Shown here: piece after piece, positions 46,281-54,682 of the stretch | Numbering within the stretch: position 1 is the first letter of the stretch | Layout: every line of letters starts with the position of its first letter | Assembly: GCF_022538115.1 (NCBI RefSeq) | Contig: NZ_JAKZAL010000022.1 | Coordinates: forward strand, 21,018-85,017 | DNA: 64,000 bases | DNA from: Cognataquiflexum rubidum | GTDB taxonomy: Bacteria > Bacteroidota > Bacteroidia > Cytophagales > Cyclobacteriaceae | Direction: 5' to 3' | The notes under the pieces: model-generated | Database searches by the model: none | The model's input: only the letters and a program-made list of their open reading frames with translations | Told to the model about the DNA's origin: nothing | Made by a program: the position numbers and the translations under genes

Positions 46281-47462
46281 CTACACAGGCTTCTCCGCCT
46301 GAATTTCAGTTTTCGGCGGATCGTTTGGATTCTGTTCCTTCTCTCCGCGATTTTCTTTATTGAAATAGATCAAAATGAAGGGAATGATAAAAAAGGTAAG
46401 CAAGATGTAAGCAAATCCTACGAATTTCCTTTTGATAGACTGATCTCCAAGGAATGTCGCCAATTTTACCGGAATATTCCTCAATGCCGGAAAAGGTAAA
46501 AACACCAAAGCACCCATAAGATTAAACAGCACATGAACAAGGGCAATGCTGATAGCCGCTTCGGTTTTATAGATGGAAGCAATGACCGCAGTGATCGTGG
46601 TCCCCACATTGGCCCCGATGATAAAAGGGAAAACTTTGGATAGCGATACCTTTCGGTTGGCAACCGCCGGCACAATCAGTGAGGTCGTGACTGTACTCGA
46701 TTGGACAGCAGCAGTGAAAAACAAGCCGTACAAAAAGGATATGTATGGGAATTTGAACATTTGCCTGCTTACTTTTTCAAAATTGGTGGAAATAAATGTT
46801 CTGAAAACAGTGTCAGACAGGAACTTGATCGAAACAAAAACCAGAATGATAGAAAGTATCAATCCAATCACCGGACTGTTAAGAATATCGACAAGCCAAG
46901 TGGTCAAAGGTCTGGTAAACAAAACGTTGTAACTGTAATCACCCACAAATTCTGAATTGAAATCAAAAAAAGTATTGGTCAAAAAGGAGGAAGTCCTACT
47001 CAAAAAACCAAAGTATATCTCCAAAGGAAACAAGATCATCACCGTCAGGATATTAAAAATATCATGGACAACACCTGCAGTTAGGGCTCTTTTAAATTCC
47101 CCTTTCTTCATGATATAAGAAAAAGCCACCAAAGTACTTGTAAGCGTCGTCCCGATATTTGCACCCATGACCAAAGGCACAGCTTGGGTCAGTGTAAGGT
47201 TTCCTGAGGCCACTACTGCCACTATCATGGAAGTCACCATCGAACTGCTTTGAACCAAAGCAGTTATCAACAATCCTACAAAAAGCCCCACAAAAGGATT
47301 ATTGGTAGCCTGAAAAAGTTCTTCAGCCAAGTTATTGTTCAACTTGACCATTGACATGGTCAGCAAATCAATGGAAAACATGAAAAGAACAAATGCCAAC
47401 AGCATTTGAAATATTATCAATCCCTTGTTGGACTTCTGACTAGCTTCCTTGAGTTCGGTCAT
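46281..47462 (-). CDS. Na/Pi cotransporter family protein (SLC34/NptA-like)
   Basis: 393 residues, about nine membrane helices in two inverted repeats, each with the QSSS-type signature: ALVQSSSMVTS in the first half followed by GANIGTTLTS, and AAVQSSTVTTS in the second followed by GANVGTTITA. These motifs form the phosphate/sodium site. No PhoU-like C-terminal domain; the tail is short and charged. Expected to import or export phosphate with sodium across the inner membrane. It is divergent from a PiT-like gene across a 326-bp promoter region, so this is a phosphate-transport locus. Confidence 0.9.
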   Translation of the reverse strand: MTELKEASQKSNKGLIIFQMLLAFVLFMFSIDLLTMSMVKLNNNLAEELFQATNNPFVGLFVGLLITALVQSSSMVTSMIVAVVASGNLTLTQAVPLVMGANIGTTLTSTLVAFSYIMKKGEFKRALTAGVVHDIFNILTVMILFPLEIYFGFLSRTSSFLTNTFFDFNSEFVGDYSYNVLFTRPLTTWLVDILNSPVIGLILSIILVFVSIKFLSDTVFRTFISTNFEKVSRQMFKFPYISFLYGLFFTAAVQSSTVTTSLIVPAVANRKVSLSKVFPFIIGANVGTTITAVIASIYKTEAAISIALVHVLFNLMGALVFLPFPALRNIPVKLATFLGDQSIKRKFVGFAYILLTFFIIPFILIYFNKENRGEKEQNPNDPPKTEIQAEKPV

Positions 47463-47728
47463 TTATTTAAAACCCCTCATTAAGGGGTTAATTCTCTTTA
47501 ATTTAGGTGCAAAATAAAAGTAAAGCAAATTAATAAAACGGGATTTAGGATGAATATTTTGTTAACATTAAATTTTACTTGGACTAACCTTTAAAAAACT
47601 AATATATCCCCCCGTTTTTGTCCTTTTGACCCAAATGCTTTAATTTATAAAGCAATTACAAGTCAGAATTGGAATTTTTAGCAGAGATTTGATTTTGCAA
47701 TCAAGTTAGTCTTAACAATTTGTTAATA

Positions 47729-47757
47729 TTGAGGCGAATTAAACTTCTTTAAATTTG
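47729..47757 (+). promoter_or_regulatory. Bacteroidota-type promoter for the PiT-like gene
   Basis: TTG (47729-47731), 18 bases, then TAAATTTG (47750-47757), an exact fit to TAnnTTTG. It lies 31 bases before the ATG, allowing a short leader. The rest of the 47463-47788 divergent gap is AT-rich with no other recognised site. Confidence 0.7.
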
Positions 47758-47788
47758 CAGCGGAAAAAATCTTTCACCCATATTCAAA

Positions 47789-48919
47789 ATGGCTAAGCCA
47801 AAAGACCAAAATATAAATCAGGATGCCTTATCCAAAGCAGCCTATTCACTTTTTGATTTTACAAAGAAAGAAAGAACTTTTTTAGTTACCATCTGCATTC
47901 TGATTTCCATAGCAGGTATAATTTCTCCGTACACTTATTGGGCAATGTGGTTTGGGTTTATTTTAGCTGCTTATTCTGCCATTGCCAATGACAGCATTCA
48001 GACTATCGGAACATTCATCGCTTCCAATCAGAACCGAAAGTGGTATTGGCTTTGGTTATTTATGGGGTTGATTTTTTTGGCTGTGGTCACTTACAGCTGG
48101 TTTACTTATAACGGTGACGTTAGCTACCAGAGATTGATGGTTCCGGGTTTGGAAAAAGCCCCGGAAAGTTTCGTATTTCTCCAACTTGCCGCACCGATAG
48201 TACTTTTGGTCATGACCAGATTGAGGATGCCCGTTTCCACCACTTTCTTACTATTGAATGTCTTTACCTATAAAGCGGGTACCATCGTAGACGTCATGGA
48301 GAAGTCTTTCATAGGATACTTGCTTGCATTTACCTTGGCGATATTGGTATGGTTTATTCTCGAAAAATTCGTTGAAACATACCTTAAAGGAAAACCTAAG
48401 CCTTATTGGTTGGTATTGCAATGGATTACTTCCGGTATCCTATGGGGAGTTTGGATCATGCAGGATGCCGCAAATATTGCTGTCTTCTTGCCGAGGAGTC
48501 TCAATGTCTGGGAATTCGTAGCTTTTGCCGGATTTATTTTCATCGGCTTGGGATTTCTATTCTATATGAAAGGAGACAGAATCCAATCTGTAGTCAATGA
48601 AAAAACAAGGGTAACTGACGTACGGGCAGCAACCTTGGTGGATTTGGTCTATGCTGTTATTCTATTCTACTTCAAAATGGCAAACAATATCCCCATGAGT
48701 ACCACTTGGGTTTTCATAGGGCTTTTGGGAGGAAGAGAAATTGCCATCGCCCTAGCCAAATCCAAAAAGCTGGAGAAAAGAAAGCTTAACATCATGCATG
48801 CTTTATACCTCACTAGAAAAGACCTTACCAAAGCTACCATCGGATTGGTAGTATCGCTGATCATGGCTTTGATTATCAATGAAGGCGTTAGAAACGAAGT
48901 GTTGGATTATTTCAGATAA
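47789..48919 (+). CDS. Divergent PiT/PHO4-like inorganic phosphate transporter
   Basis: 376 residues with about ten membrane helices. It has two PiT-type repeats: AIANDSIQTIGTF followed by RMPVSTTFLLLN in the first half, and MQDAANIAVFLPR followed by NIPMSTTWVFIG in the second. In the PiT family the Asn-Asp/Asp-x-x-Asn and P-x-S-T-T segments build the phosphate site, so I infer phosphate or a similar anion as substrate, though overall similarity is distant. Divergent from the Na/Pi cotransporter gene, with its own promoter and a terminator 21 bases after the stop. Family call moderate, topology clear. Confidence 0.72.
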   Translation: MAKPKDQNINQDALSKAAYSLFDFTKKERTFLVTICILISIAGIISPYTYWAMWFGFILAAYSAIANDSIQTIGTFIASNQNRKWYWLWLFMGLIFLAVVTYSWFTYNGDVSYQRLMVPGLEKAPESFVFLQLAAPIVLLVMTRLRMPVSTTFLLLNVFTYKAGTIVDVMEKSFIGYLLAFTLAILVWFILEKFVETYLKGKPKPYWLVLQWITSGILWGVWIMQDAANIAVFLPRSLNVWEFVAFAGFIFIGLGFLFYMKGDRIQSVVNEKTRVTDVRAATLVDLVYAVILFYFKMANNIPMSTTWVFIGLLGGREIAIALAKSKKLEKRKLNIMHALYLTRKDLTKATIGLVVSLIMALIINEGVRNEVLDYFR

Positions 48920-48940
48920 AATATTCTAATTCAATTTGAA

Positions 48941-48977
48941 TGGCGTAGGTTTTAAGAAAAATCTACGCCATTTTTAT
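48941..48977 (+). terminator. Intrinsic terminator after the PiT-like gene
   Basis: AATGGCGTAG (48941-48950) pairs with CTACGCCATT (48963-48972) over a 12-nt loop, followed by a T-rich tail. It lies just before tadA. Confidence 0.85.
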
Positions 48978-48997
48978 TTTTGGATATCCGAGCGTAA

Positions 48998-49441
48998 ATG
49001 GAATTATATACAAATGCATATTTTATGAACGAGGCCATGAAGCTCGCCAAGCAGGCTTTTGAAGAAGGGGAAATTCCCGTCGGGGCAATTATTGTATGCA
49101 GAAATAGAATCATTGCCAAGGCGTATAACCAAACCGAAAAACTCACAGACGTAACCGCCCACGCGGAGATCCTCGCCATCACCTCCGCTTCTAATTCCTT
49201 GGGAGCCAAATACCTGACTGAATGCAAGATGTATGTTACCCTTGAGCCATGCGCCATGTGTGCCGGGGCATGTTTTTGGGCTCAATTAGGAGAAATTCAT
49301 TATGGAGCTTCAGATCCCAAAAGAGGGTTCTCAAGATTGTCTGAAAACCTCCTTCATCCCAAAACAAAAGTAACTCAAGGATTGATGGCTTTGGAGTCCA
49401 AGGAAATTCTGGATAAATTCTTCAAAAAGCTAAGAGATTGA
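48998..49441 (+). CDS. tadA: tRNA-specific adenosine deaminase
   Basis: 147-residue zinc deaminase converting A34 to inosine in the tRNA-Arg(ACG) anticodon; essential in most bacteria. Zinc and catalytic residues are clear: His55 and Glu57 in AHAEI, Cys85 and Cys88 in LEPCAMC. The ARxF-like RGFSRL segment near the C-terminus is also typical. It follows the PiT-like gene after a terminator and precedes sodA by 104 bases, so probably monocistronic. Confidence 0.94.
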   Translation: MELYTNAYFMNEAMKLAKQAFEEGEIPVGAIIVCRNRIIAKAYNQTEKLTDVTAHAEILAITSASNSLGAKYLTECKMYVTLEPCAMCAGACFWAQLGEIHYGASDPKRGFSRLSENLLHPKTKVTQGLMALESKEILDKFFKKLRD

Positions 49442-49545
49442 TTCATTTTAGGTCATTTTAGAACCTTTTTACAGTCAATTTGGTTGGATTGAGTACGACA
49501 CATTCGAATTCATTATTTTATGTTTAACCATAAACCTTTATAAAA

Positions 49546-50151
49546 ATGGCTTTTGAACTTCCAAAACTCCCTTATGATTTCAATGCGCTAGAGCCGCATA
49601 TCGACACCAAAACCATGGAAATACACCATGGAAAGCACCACAATGCTTATGTGACAAACCTTAACAATGCCATCGCAGGAACTGACCTCGAGAACAAAAG
49701 CATTGAAGAATTGATGAAAGTGGCCGGCAGCAATGCAGCTGTAAGAAACAACGGTGGCGGACATTACAACCACAGCCTGTTTTGGACCATCATGAAACCA
49801 AACGGTGGAGGAAATCCTACAGGAGAAATCGGTGCTGCCATTGATGCAAAATTCGGTTCTTTCGACAAATTCAAAGAAGAATTCGCAAAAGCTGCCGCTA
49901 CACGATTTGGTTCAGGTTGGGCTTGGCTTTGTGTAGATACCAAAAAGGAACTTTGTGTATGTTCTTCCCCAAATCAGGACAATCCTTTGATGGACGTGTC
50001 TGAATGCCCCGGCACACCTATCCTGGGCCTTGACGTTTGGGAACATGCTTATTACCTCAATTACCAAAACAGAAGACCTGACTATGTTGCTGCGTTTTGG
50101 AACGTGGTCAATTGGGAAGAGGTATCAAAAAGATATGCCGCTGCAAAGTAA
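49546..50151 (+). CDS. sodA: Superoxide dismutase (Mn/Fe type, probably Mn)
   Basis: 201 residues, cytoplasmic, no signal peptide. Metal ligands: His27 (EIHHGKHH), His76 (HYNHSLFW), Asp163 and His167 (DVWEHAYY). Gly residues before HYNH together with Gln144 in NQDNPL are the arrangement of Mn-type enzymes, where the second-sphere Gln comes from the C-terminal domain; cambialistic behaviour cannot be excluded. An unusual CVCSS cluster sits at about 137-141 near the surface. Strong terminator 27 bases downstream. Confidence 0.95.
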   Translation: MAFELPKLPYDFNALEPHIDTKTMEIHHGKHHNAYVTNLNNAIAGTDLENKSIEELMKVAGSNAAVRNNGGGHYNHSLFWTIMKPNGGGNPTGEIGAAIDAKFGSFDKFKEEFAKAAATRFGSGWAWLCVDTKKELCVCSSPNQDNPLMDVSECPGTPILGLDVWEHAYYLNYQNRRPDYVAAFWNVVNWEEVSKRYAAAK

Positions 50152-50177
50152 TTGATAATATATATATTGATAAATCA

Positions 50178-50208
50178 GCCTTGGAACTCACCTTCCAAGG
50201 CTTTTTTT
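50178..50208 (+). terminator. Intrinsic terminator of sodA
   Basis: GCCTTGGAA (50178-50186) and TTCCAAGGC (50193-50201) pair around a 6-nt loop, followed by seven T. Confidence 0.93.
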
Positions 50209-50371
50209 GTGCTCCTACTGTACGTTCTTTGTGTACGGTAATGTACACGGTTAAAAAACATAAAATAATTTAATTATTTGATTAACAGGTATTTACATTA
50301 TTTTTTATTTATTGGCATCCATTTCTCAATAAGGTTGGTACAGTACATGAAAACTAAACCAACCTATTATT

Positions 50372-52807
50372 ATGAAAGTTTCAACCCAGATTTTTACAGT
50401 CCTCTTATTCTTCTTTTTAGGATTGAGCAATCTTGCAGCGAAAGATGTCGCTTTGATTACCGGGCAGGTCAAGGACCAAAAAGGAGAATCACTTCCATTT
50501 GTCAACGTTGCCCTGGTTGAAGCCCAGACCTGTACCCTGATCACAGGTGCCGTCACTAACGACACCGGAGAATTTTTAATCGAGACAGCAAGATCCGGAA
50601 AAGTCCAGCTTGTGGTTTCCTCCATAGGTTTTCAAACTTTCAAATCTGAAGAATTTGAAATCAAAGTGGGATCAAATAAGGAATTCGGAACCATTTCTAT
50701 TGAGGAAGATGCCGGAAACCTAGAGGAAGTCACGGTGCGCTCCACTAGACCGGATATCATCGTCGAAGCGGACAAAACCACCATCAATGTCGAAGGCACT
50801 GTCATGGCTGACGGAAATACAGCTTTGGACGTAATCGGTAGATCACCAGGTGTCTACGTGGACGAAAATGACAACATCAACCTCAACGGCCGCCCCGGGG
50901 TGACTGTGATGATCAACGACCGTCAAACATATATGTCGGCAAATGACCTCGCCAACTTTCTCCGCTCCATGCCCGCTGACAATATCAAAAGCATAGAAAT
51001 CATCAACAACCCGACTTCCAAATTCGATGCCGAAGGAACTGCCGGAGTCATCAATATTAAACTGAAGAAAAACAACATGGACGGTATGTTTGGCAATATC
51101 CAGACAGGTGGCATGTACAATGGAATATATGGCCCAAATGCAGGGATCACATTGAATGTAAAAAAAGGAAAGTGGACCAATGCTGCCAGCTTGAATTACA
51201 ATGAATTCAACTATCTAAACGACATCAGCATCAACAGAAATTTCCAACTGGAAGAAGGGGTTTCCAATTTTGACCAAAGCAGCAAGATCACCACGATCAA
51301 TAAAAGTCTGTTTTTAAACAGCGGGTCGGATTACCAGATCAATGACAACCACAGTGTCGGAATCTCCCTCCAAGCTTCCGATTACAAAGGAAAAAATGAC
51401 GGGAAGTCATTTACTGAAATCAATAATCCGGGAACGGAAGACCTTTTCTTTCTAAGGTCAAACAACGAAGGGGAAAGTCAAAACAAGAGGATATTTGGGA
51501 ACTTCCATTATGTCGGTCTTTTGGACACACTGGGAACCAAATTTACCACTGACGTGGATTACACCAAGATGAAATCAAATGCCTCCTCGCTGCTATCCAA
51601 CAATAGATGGATCAATGACAATGAGCCAACAGCTGACAGAGACTATATCCTGACACTCAATGAGATGGATTATAACATCTTCACCGCAAAAGCTGACTTC
51701 ACCAAACCGCTCGGAAAAGGGAGAATCCTGGAAACAGGACTAAAAGGAAGTTGGGTAAAATCGGACAATGACCTCGACCTCAGCAAAGCAGTTGAAGAAG
51801 AGCCTTTTGAGCAGGATCCCAATTCAAACAAATTCATTTATGAAGAAAATGTCCTCGCTGCCTATGCAACTTACAAAAGCAAATTTTCTGAGAAAGTGAG
51901 CTATCAGGTAGGATTGAGAACTGAATATTCCGACATCACAGGAAACTCAGTTACCTTGGAAAGAATAGACAAACAAAACTACATCGACCTTTTCCCGAGT
52001 TTCTTTGTACAGCAGCAAGTAAGCAAAGACTATCAAATCGTCTATAACGCCAACAGAAGGATCAACAGACCCAATTACCGACTGTTGAATCCATTTATAT
52101 TCTACATAGATCCTTTGACTACCGAGCAGGGAAATCCCTACCTGAGACCGCAGTATTCCAACAACCTGGAAATGAACCACGTGGTCAAAGGTCAGTACCA
52201 GTTTACTTTGGGATATTCGTTGACCACAGATGTATTCCAACAAATATTTACCCAAGATGAAGAAAGCAGAACCACCACGACTTACACCGCCAACCTGGAC
52301 AAATCACAAAACTGGAATTTCAGAGCCATGATTCCTGTCGAGATCCGAAAGTGGTGGAATACCAGCAACATGGTCCAAGTCAACAATGCACGTTGGAAGT
52401 CAATGATTGGAGATGCTTTGCTGGATGTGTCCCAAACTTCATTGACTCTCAGAACACAGCATACTTTCAACCTGCCTGGAGGATTCAGAGGTGAGTTGAT
52501 GGCGATGTATATCGGTCCTTCCCAATACGGCCAAGCATCCATAAAGGGATTTGGATGGGTAGATGCAGGGATTTCAAAAAACCTGATGAAAGACAAGCTG
52601 AGTCTTACTGTCAACGGTACCGACCTGTTCAGAAGTCAGGTGATCAATGCCGCAGTACAGTTTGACAATATCGATACCCAATTCCAGCAATACAGAAGCA
52701 ATCAGGGAGTAAGGTTTACCTTGAGGTATAAATTTGCCAAAGGTGAGAATTTCAAAATCTCTAACAGCAGCGGAAGTACAGAAGAAAGAAACAGGTTGGA
52801 CAATTAA
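50372..52807 (+). CDS. TonB-dependent-receptor-like outer-membrane protein
   Basis: 811 residues: signal peptide (1-23), an N-terminal carboxypeptidase-D-like beta-sandwich (about 28-115; ITGQVKDQKGESLPFVNVAL), a plug-like domain (about 118-215; LDVIGRSPGVYVDENDNINLNGRPG, then IEIINNPTSKFDAEGTAGVINIKLKK), and a large beta-barrel of the OMP_b-brl_3 type to the C-terminus. This subgroup usually lacks a clear TonB box and a SusD partner; none is seen here. The substrate is unknown. The sequence RINRPNYRLLNPF is highly typical of the subgroup. The last ~15 residues form a polar tail after the final strand. Monocistronic. Confidence 0.9.
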   Translation: MKVSTQIFTVLLFFFLGLSNLAAKDVALITGQVKDQKGESLPFVNVALVEAQTCTLITGAVTNDTGEFLIETARSGKVQLVVSSIGFQTFKSEEFEIKVGSNKEFGTISIEEDAGNLEEVTVRSTRPDIIVEADKTTINVEGTVMADGNTALDVIGRSPGVYVDENDNINLNGRPGVTVMINDRQTYMSANDLANFLRSMPADNIKSIEIINNPTSKFDAEGTAGVINIKLKKNNMDGMFGNIQTGGMYNGIYGPNAGITLNVKKGKWTNAASLNYNEFNYLNDISINRNFQLEEGVSNFDQSSKITTINKSLFLNSGSDYQINDNHSVGISLQASDYKGKNDGKSFTEINNPGTEDLFFLRSNNEGESQNKRIFGNFHYVGLLDTLGTKFTTDVDYTKMKSNASSLLSNNRWINDNEPTADRDYILTLNEMDYNIFTAKADFTKPLGKGRILETGLKGSWVKSDNDLDLSKAVEEEPFEQDPNSNKFIYEENVLAAYATYKSKFSEKVSYQVGLRTEYSDITGNSVTLERIDKQNYIDLFPSFFVQQQVSKDYQIVYNANRRINRPNYRLLNPFIFYIDPLTTEQGNPYLRPQYSNNLEMNHVVKGQYQFTLGYSLTTDVFQQIFTQDEESRTTTTYTANLDKSQNWNFRAMIPVEIRKWWNTSNMVQVNNARWKSMIGDALLDVSQTSLTLRTQHTFNLPGGFRGELMAMYIGPSQYGQASIKGFGWVDAGISKNLMKDKLSLTVNGTDLFRSQVINAAVQFDNIDTQFQQYRSNQGVRFTLRYKFAKGENFKISNSSGSTEERNRLDN

Positions 52808-52919
52808 ATAATCCCGAACCCTATATCTAATTGGTGTAGGGTTTTCGAGTAAAATTAATTTCTTGTTGTAAGTTAAGTCCCCTTATAAAAGCAATGTTCC
52901 TTTAAAACTATAATCCATC

Positions 52920-54236
52920 ATGGCCAGAATATTTTCAACCCTTTTCGCAGTTTTTTTACTCCACACGGTGACTGCCCAAACTTTCGATAAAGCCAAACTT
53001 GATACGTACTTTCAGACTTTGTCCGAAAACCAAAAAATGATGGGATCTGTAACCCTCTCCAATGAAGGCAAAGTTGTCTATCAGAAAGCCTTCGGTTTTG
53101 CGGATCTTGAGGCCAATATCCCTGCAACTCCTGCCACCAAATACAGGATCGGATCCATCACAAAGATGTTTACATCGGTACTTATTTTAAAAGCGATGGA
53201 AGAGGGAAAAATCGACCTTAACCAAAAAATCGATAAGTTCTTTCCTGAAATTGAAAACGCTTCTGACATCACCATCAGCCAATTGATGAACCACCGAAGC
53301 GGTATCCACAGCTTCATTTCCAATCCGGATTACTTATCTTGGAATACCCAAAATAAGTCCCGAAAAGGTCTTTATGACATCATCAGGGAAGGGGGAAGCG
53401 ATTTCGCACCCGACTCCAAAGCCGATTACAGCAACTCCAATTATGTCTTGCTGACCTGGATTCTCGAAGATGTGTATATGCAGCCCTATTCCAATCTGGT
53501 GAAAAAATACATTACCGGACCATTAAATCTTAATGACACCTATGTGGGACAAAAAACAGCAATTGCTGCGAAAGAATCATACTCCTACAAATTTGTAGGC
53601 AAATGGGAAAAGGAAAGCGAGACCGATATGTCCATTCCGTTGGGCGCAGGGGCCATGGTCTCGACTACTGAGGACTTGACCATATTCATCGAAGGACTGT
53701 TTGCCGGTAAAATCATATCCTTCTTAAGTCTGGAAATGATGAAAGAAATGAGGGATAATTTTGGAAGGGGGATGTTTGTCATACCATTTTATGACAAAGC
53801 TTCTTTTGGTCATACCGGAGGCATTGATGAATTCAAATCCATGCTGAGTTATTTTCCGGAACAAAAACTTGCTTTTGCCATGGCTGTGAACGGATCCAGC
53901 TATGACCCAAACCAAGCAGCCATCGCCGTACTAAGCGCCTACTTTGGGAGGGATTATGAGATCCCGACTTTTGCGGCGAATACCCTGAAGACCGAAGATC
54001 TTGATCCCTATCTCGGTGTGTACGGAAGCGCTTCGTTCCCATTGGAAGTAACCATCACCAAAGAAAATACCACACTGATCGGACAGGCTACCGGCCAACC
54101 CAAATTCTCATTAGAATACAAAGAAGGGCATATTTTCGTCTTTACTCCGGCAGGACTGACTTTGGAATTTAATCCGGAATCCAACGAGATGACATTGAAG
54201 CAGGGTGCCGGCAATTTTGTCCTCACCAAAAAATAA
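52920..54236 (+). CDS. Exported serine hydrolase, class C beta-lactamase fold
   Basis: 438 residues: signal peptide (1-20), then a beta-lactamase/DD-peptidase class C domain with SxxK at Ser79-Lys82 (GSITKMF), YSN at 170-172 (ADYSNSNY) and HTG in FGHTGGIDEF. A C-terminal lipocalin-like domain (about 350-438; LGVYGSASFPLEVTITKENTTLIGQATGQ) is common in EstB/D-aminopeptidase-like members of Bacteroidota. It could be an esterase, peptidase or beta-lactamase; the fold does not decide. Periplasmic. Repeat locus B begins about 65 bases after its stop. Confidence 0.9.
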   Translation: MARIFSTLFAVFLLHTVTAQTFDKAKLDTYFQTLSENQKMMGSVTLSNEGKVVYQKAFGFADLEANIPATPATKYRIGSITKMFTSVLILKAMEEGKIDLNQKIDKFFPEIENASDITISQLMNHRSGIHSFISNPDYLSWNTQNKSRKGLYDIIREGGSDFAPDSKADYSNSNYVLLTWILEDVYMQPYSNLVKKYITGPLNLNDTYVGQKTAIAAKESYSYKFVGKWEKESETDMSIPLGAGAMVSTTEDLTIFIEGLFAGKIISFLSLEMMKEMRDNFGRGMFVIPFYDKASFGHTGGIDEFKSMLSYFPEQKLAFAMAVNGSSYDPNQAAIAVLSAYFGRDYEIPTFAANTLKTEDLDPYLGVYGSASFPLEVTITKENTTLIGQATGQPKFSLEYKEGHIFVFTPAGLTLEFNPESNEMTLKQGAGNFVLTKK

Positions 54237-54300
54237 AAAATCTAAAAGTTTAACGGTTTGCTACTTGAAAGGAGGCTTTTTTTAAAGTCTCTTTTTATTT

Positions 54301-54443
54301 TGTGTGTATCCGCTTTATGGGACGTATCCAAACAAATAATGGCGGGGGAACGATCAGCGGTCCTGTGGACAGTCGTCCGTGGACAAGCATCCGCAACCGA
54401 TTAAGTCTCTACAAGCCCAACGTGCAACATTGCGGATACTCAT
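54301..54443 (+). mobile_element. Repeat element R1, locus B
   Basis: About 143 bp, non-coding, same family as 45708-45855 but in the opposite orientation relative to the neighbouring R2 element. It ends in GCGGATACTCAT and starts near GTGTATCCGC, so it too has related inverted ends. It shares CGTCCGTGGACAAG and GCCCAACGTGCAACATTGCG with the decayed copy at 23.2 kb. Separated from R2 by 10 bases, as in locus A. Confidence 0.75.
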
Positions 54444-54453
54444 ATTTTATTTT

Positions 54454-54679
54454 ATGATTATCCGCTTTTATACCAGTAGCCAAATATCAATTTTCCACAC
54501 CTCGGCAAGCTCGGTGAACGGATATCGTGAGATCAGAGGGGGGTGGTAGAAATGCGGCAAAGCCGCATTTCTACCACCCCCCTTCAATATCAATAAATTC
54601 CGGTGGTCGACCCCGATAATTATCGTGGACGAGACCACTCTGTAAGTAATCCTATTCTGGTAAGAAGGCGGATACTCAT
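54454..54679 (+). mobile_element. Repeat element R2, locus B, with 22-bp-arm hairpin
   Basis: 226 bp, the same length as the locus A copy and about 94% identical (14 differences by hand alignment). It is bordered by exact 15-bp direct repeats CATATTTTATTTTAT (54441-54455 and 54677-54691), different in sequence from the borders at locus A. The hairpin at 54537-54583 has the same 22-bp arms but an AAA loop where locus A has TTT. The right border overlaps the stop codon of the Wzi-family gene. Confidence 0.8.
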
Positions 54680-54682
54680 ATT

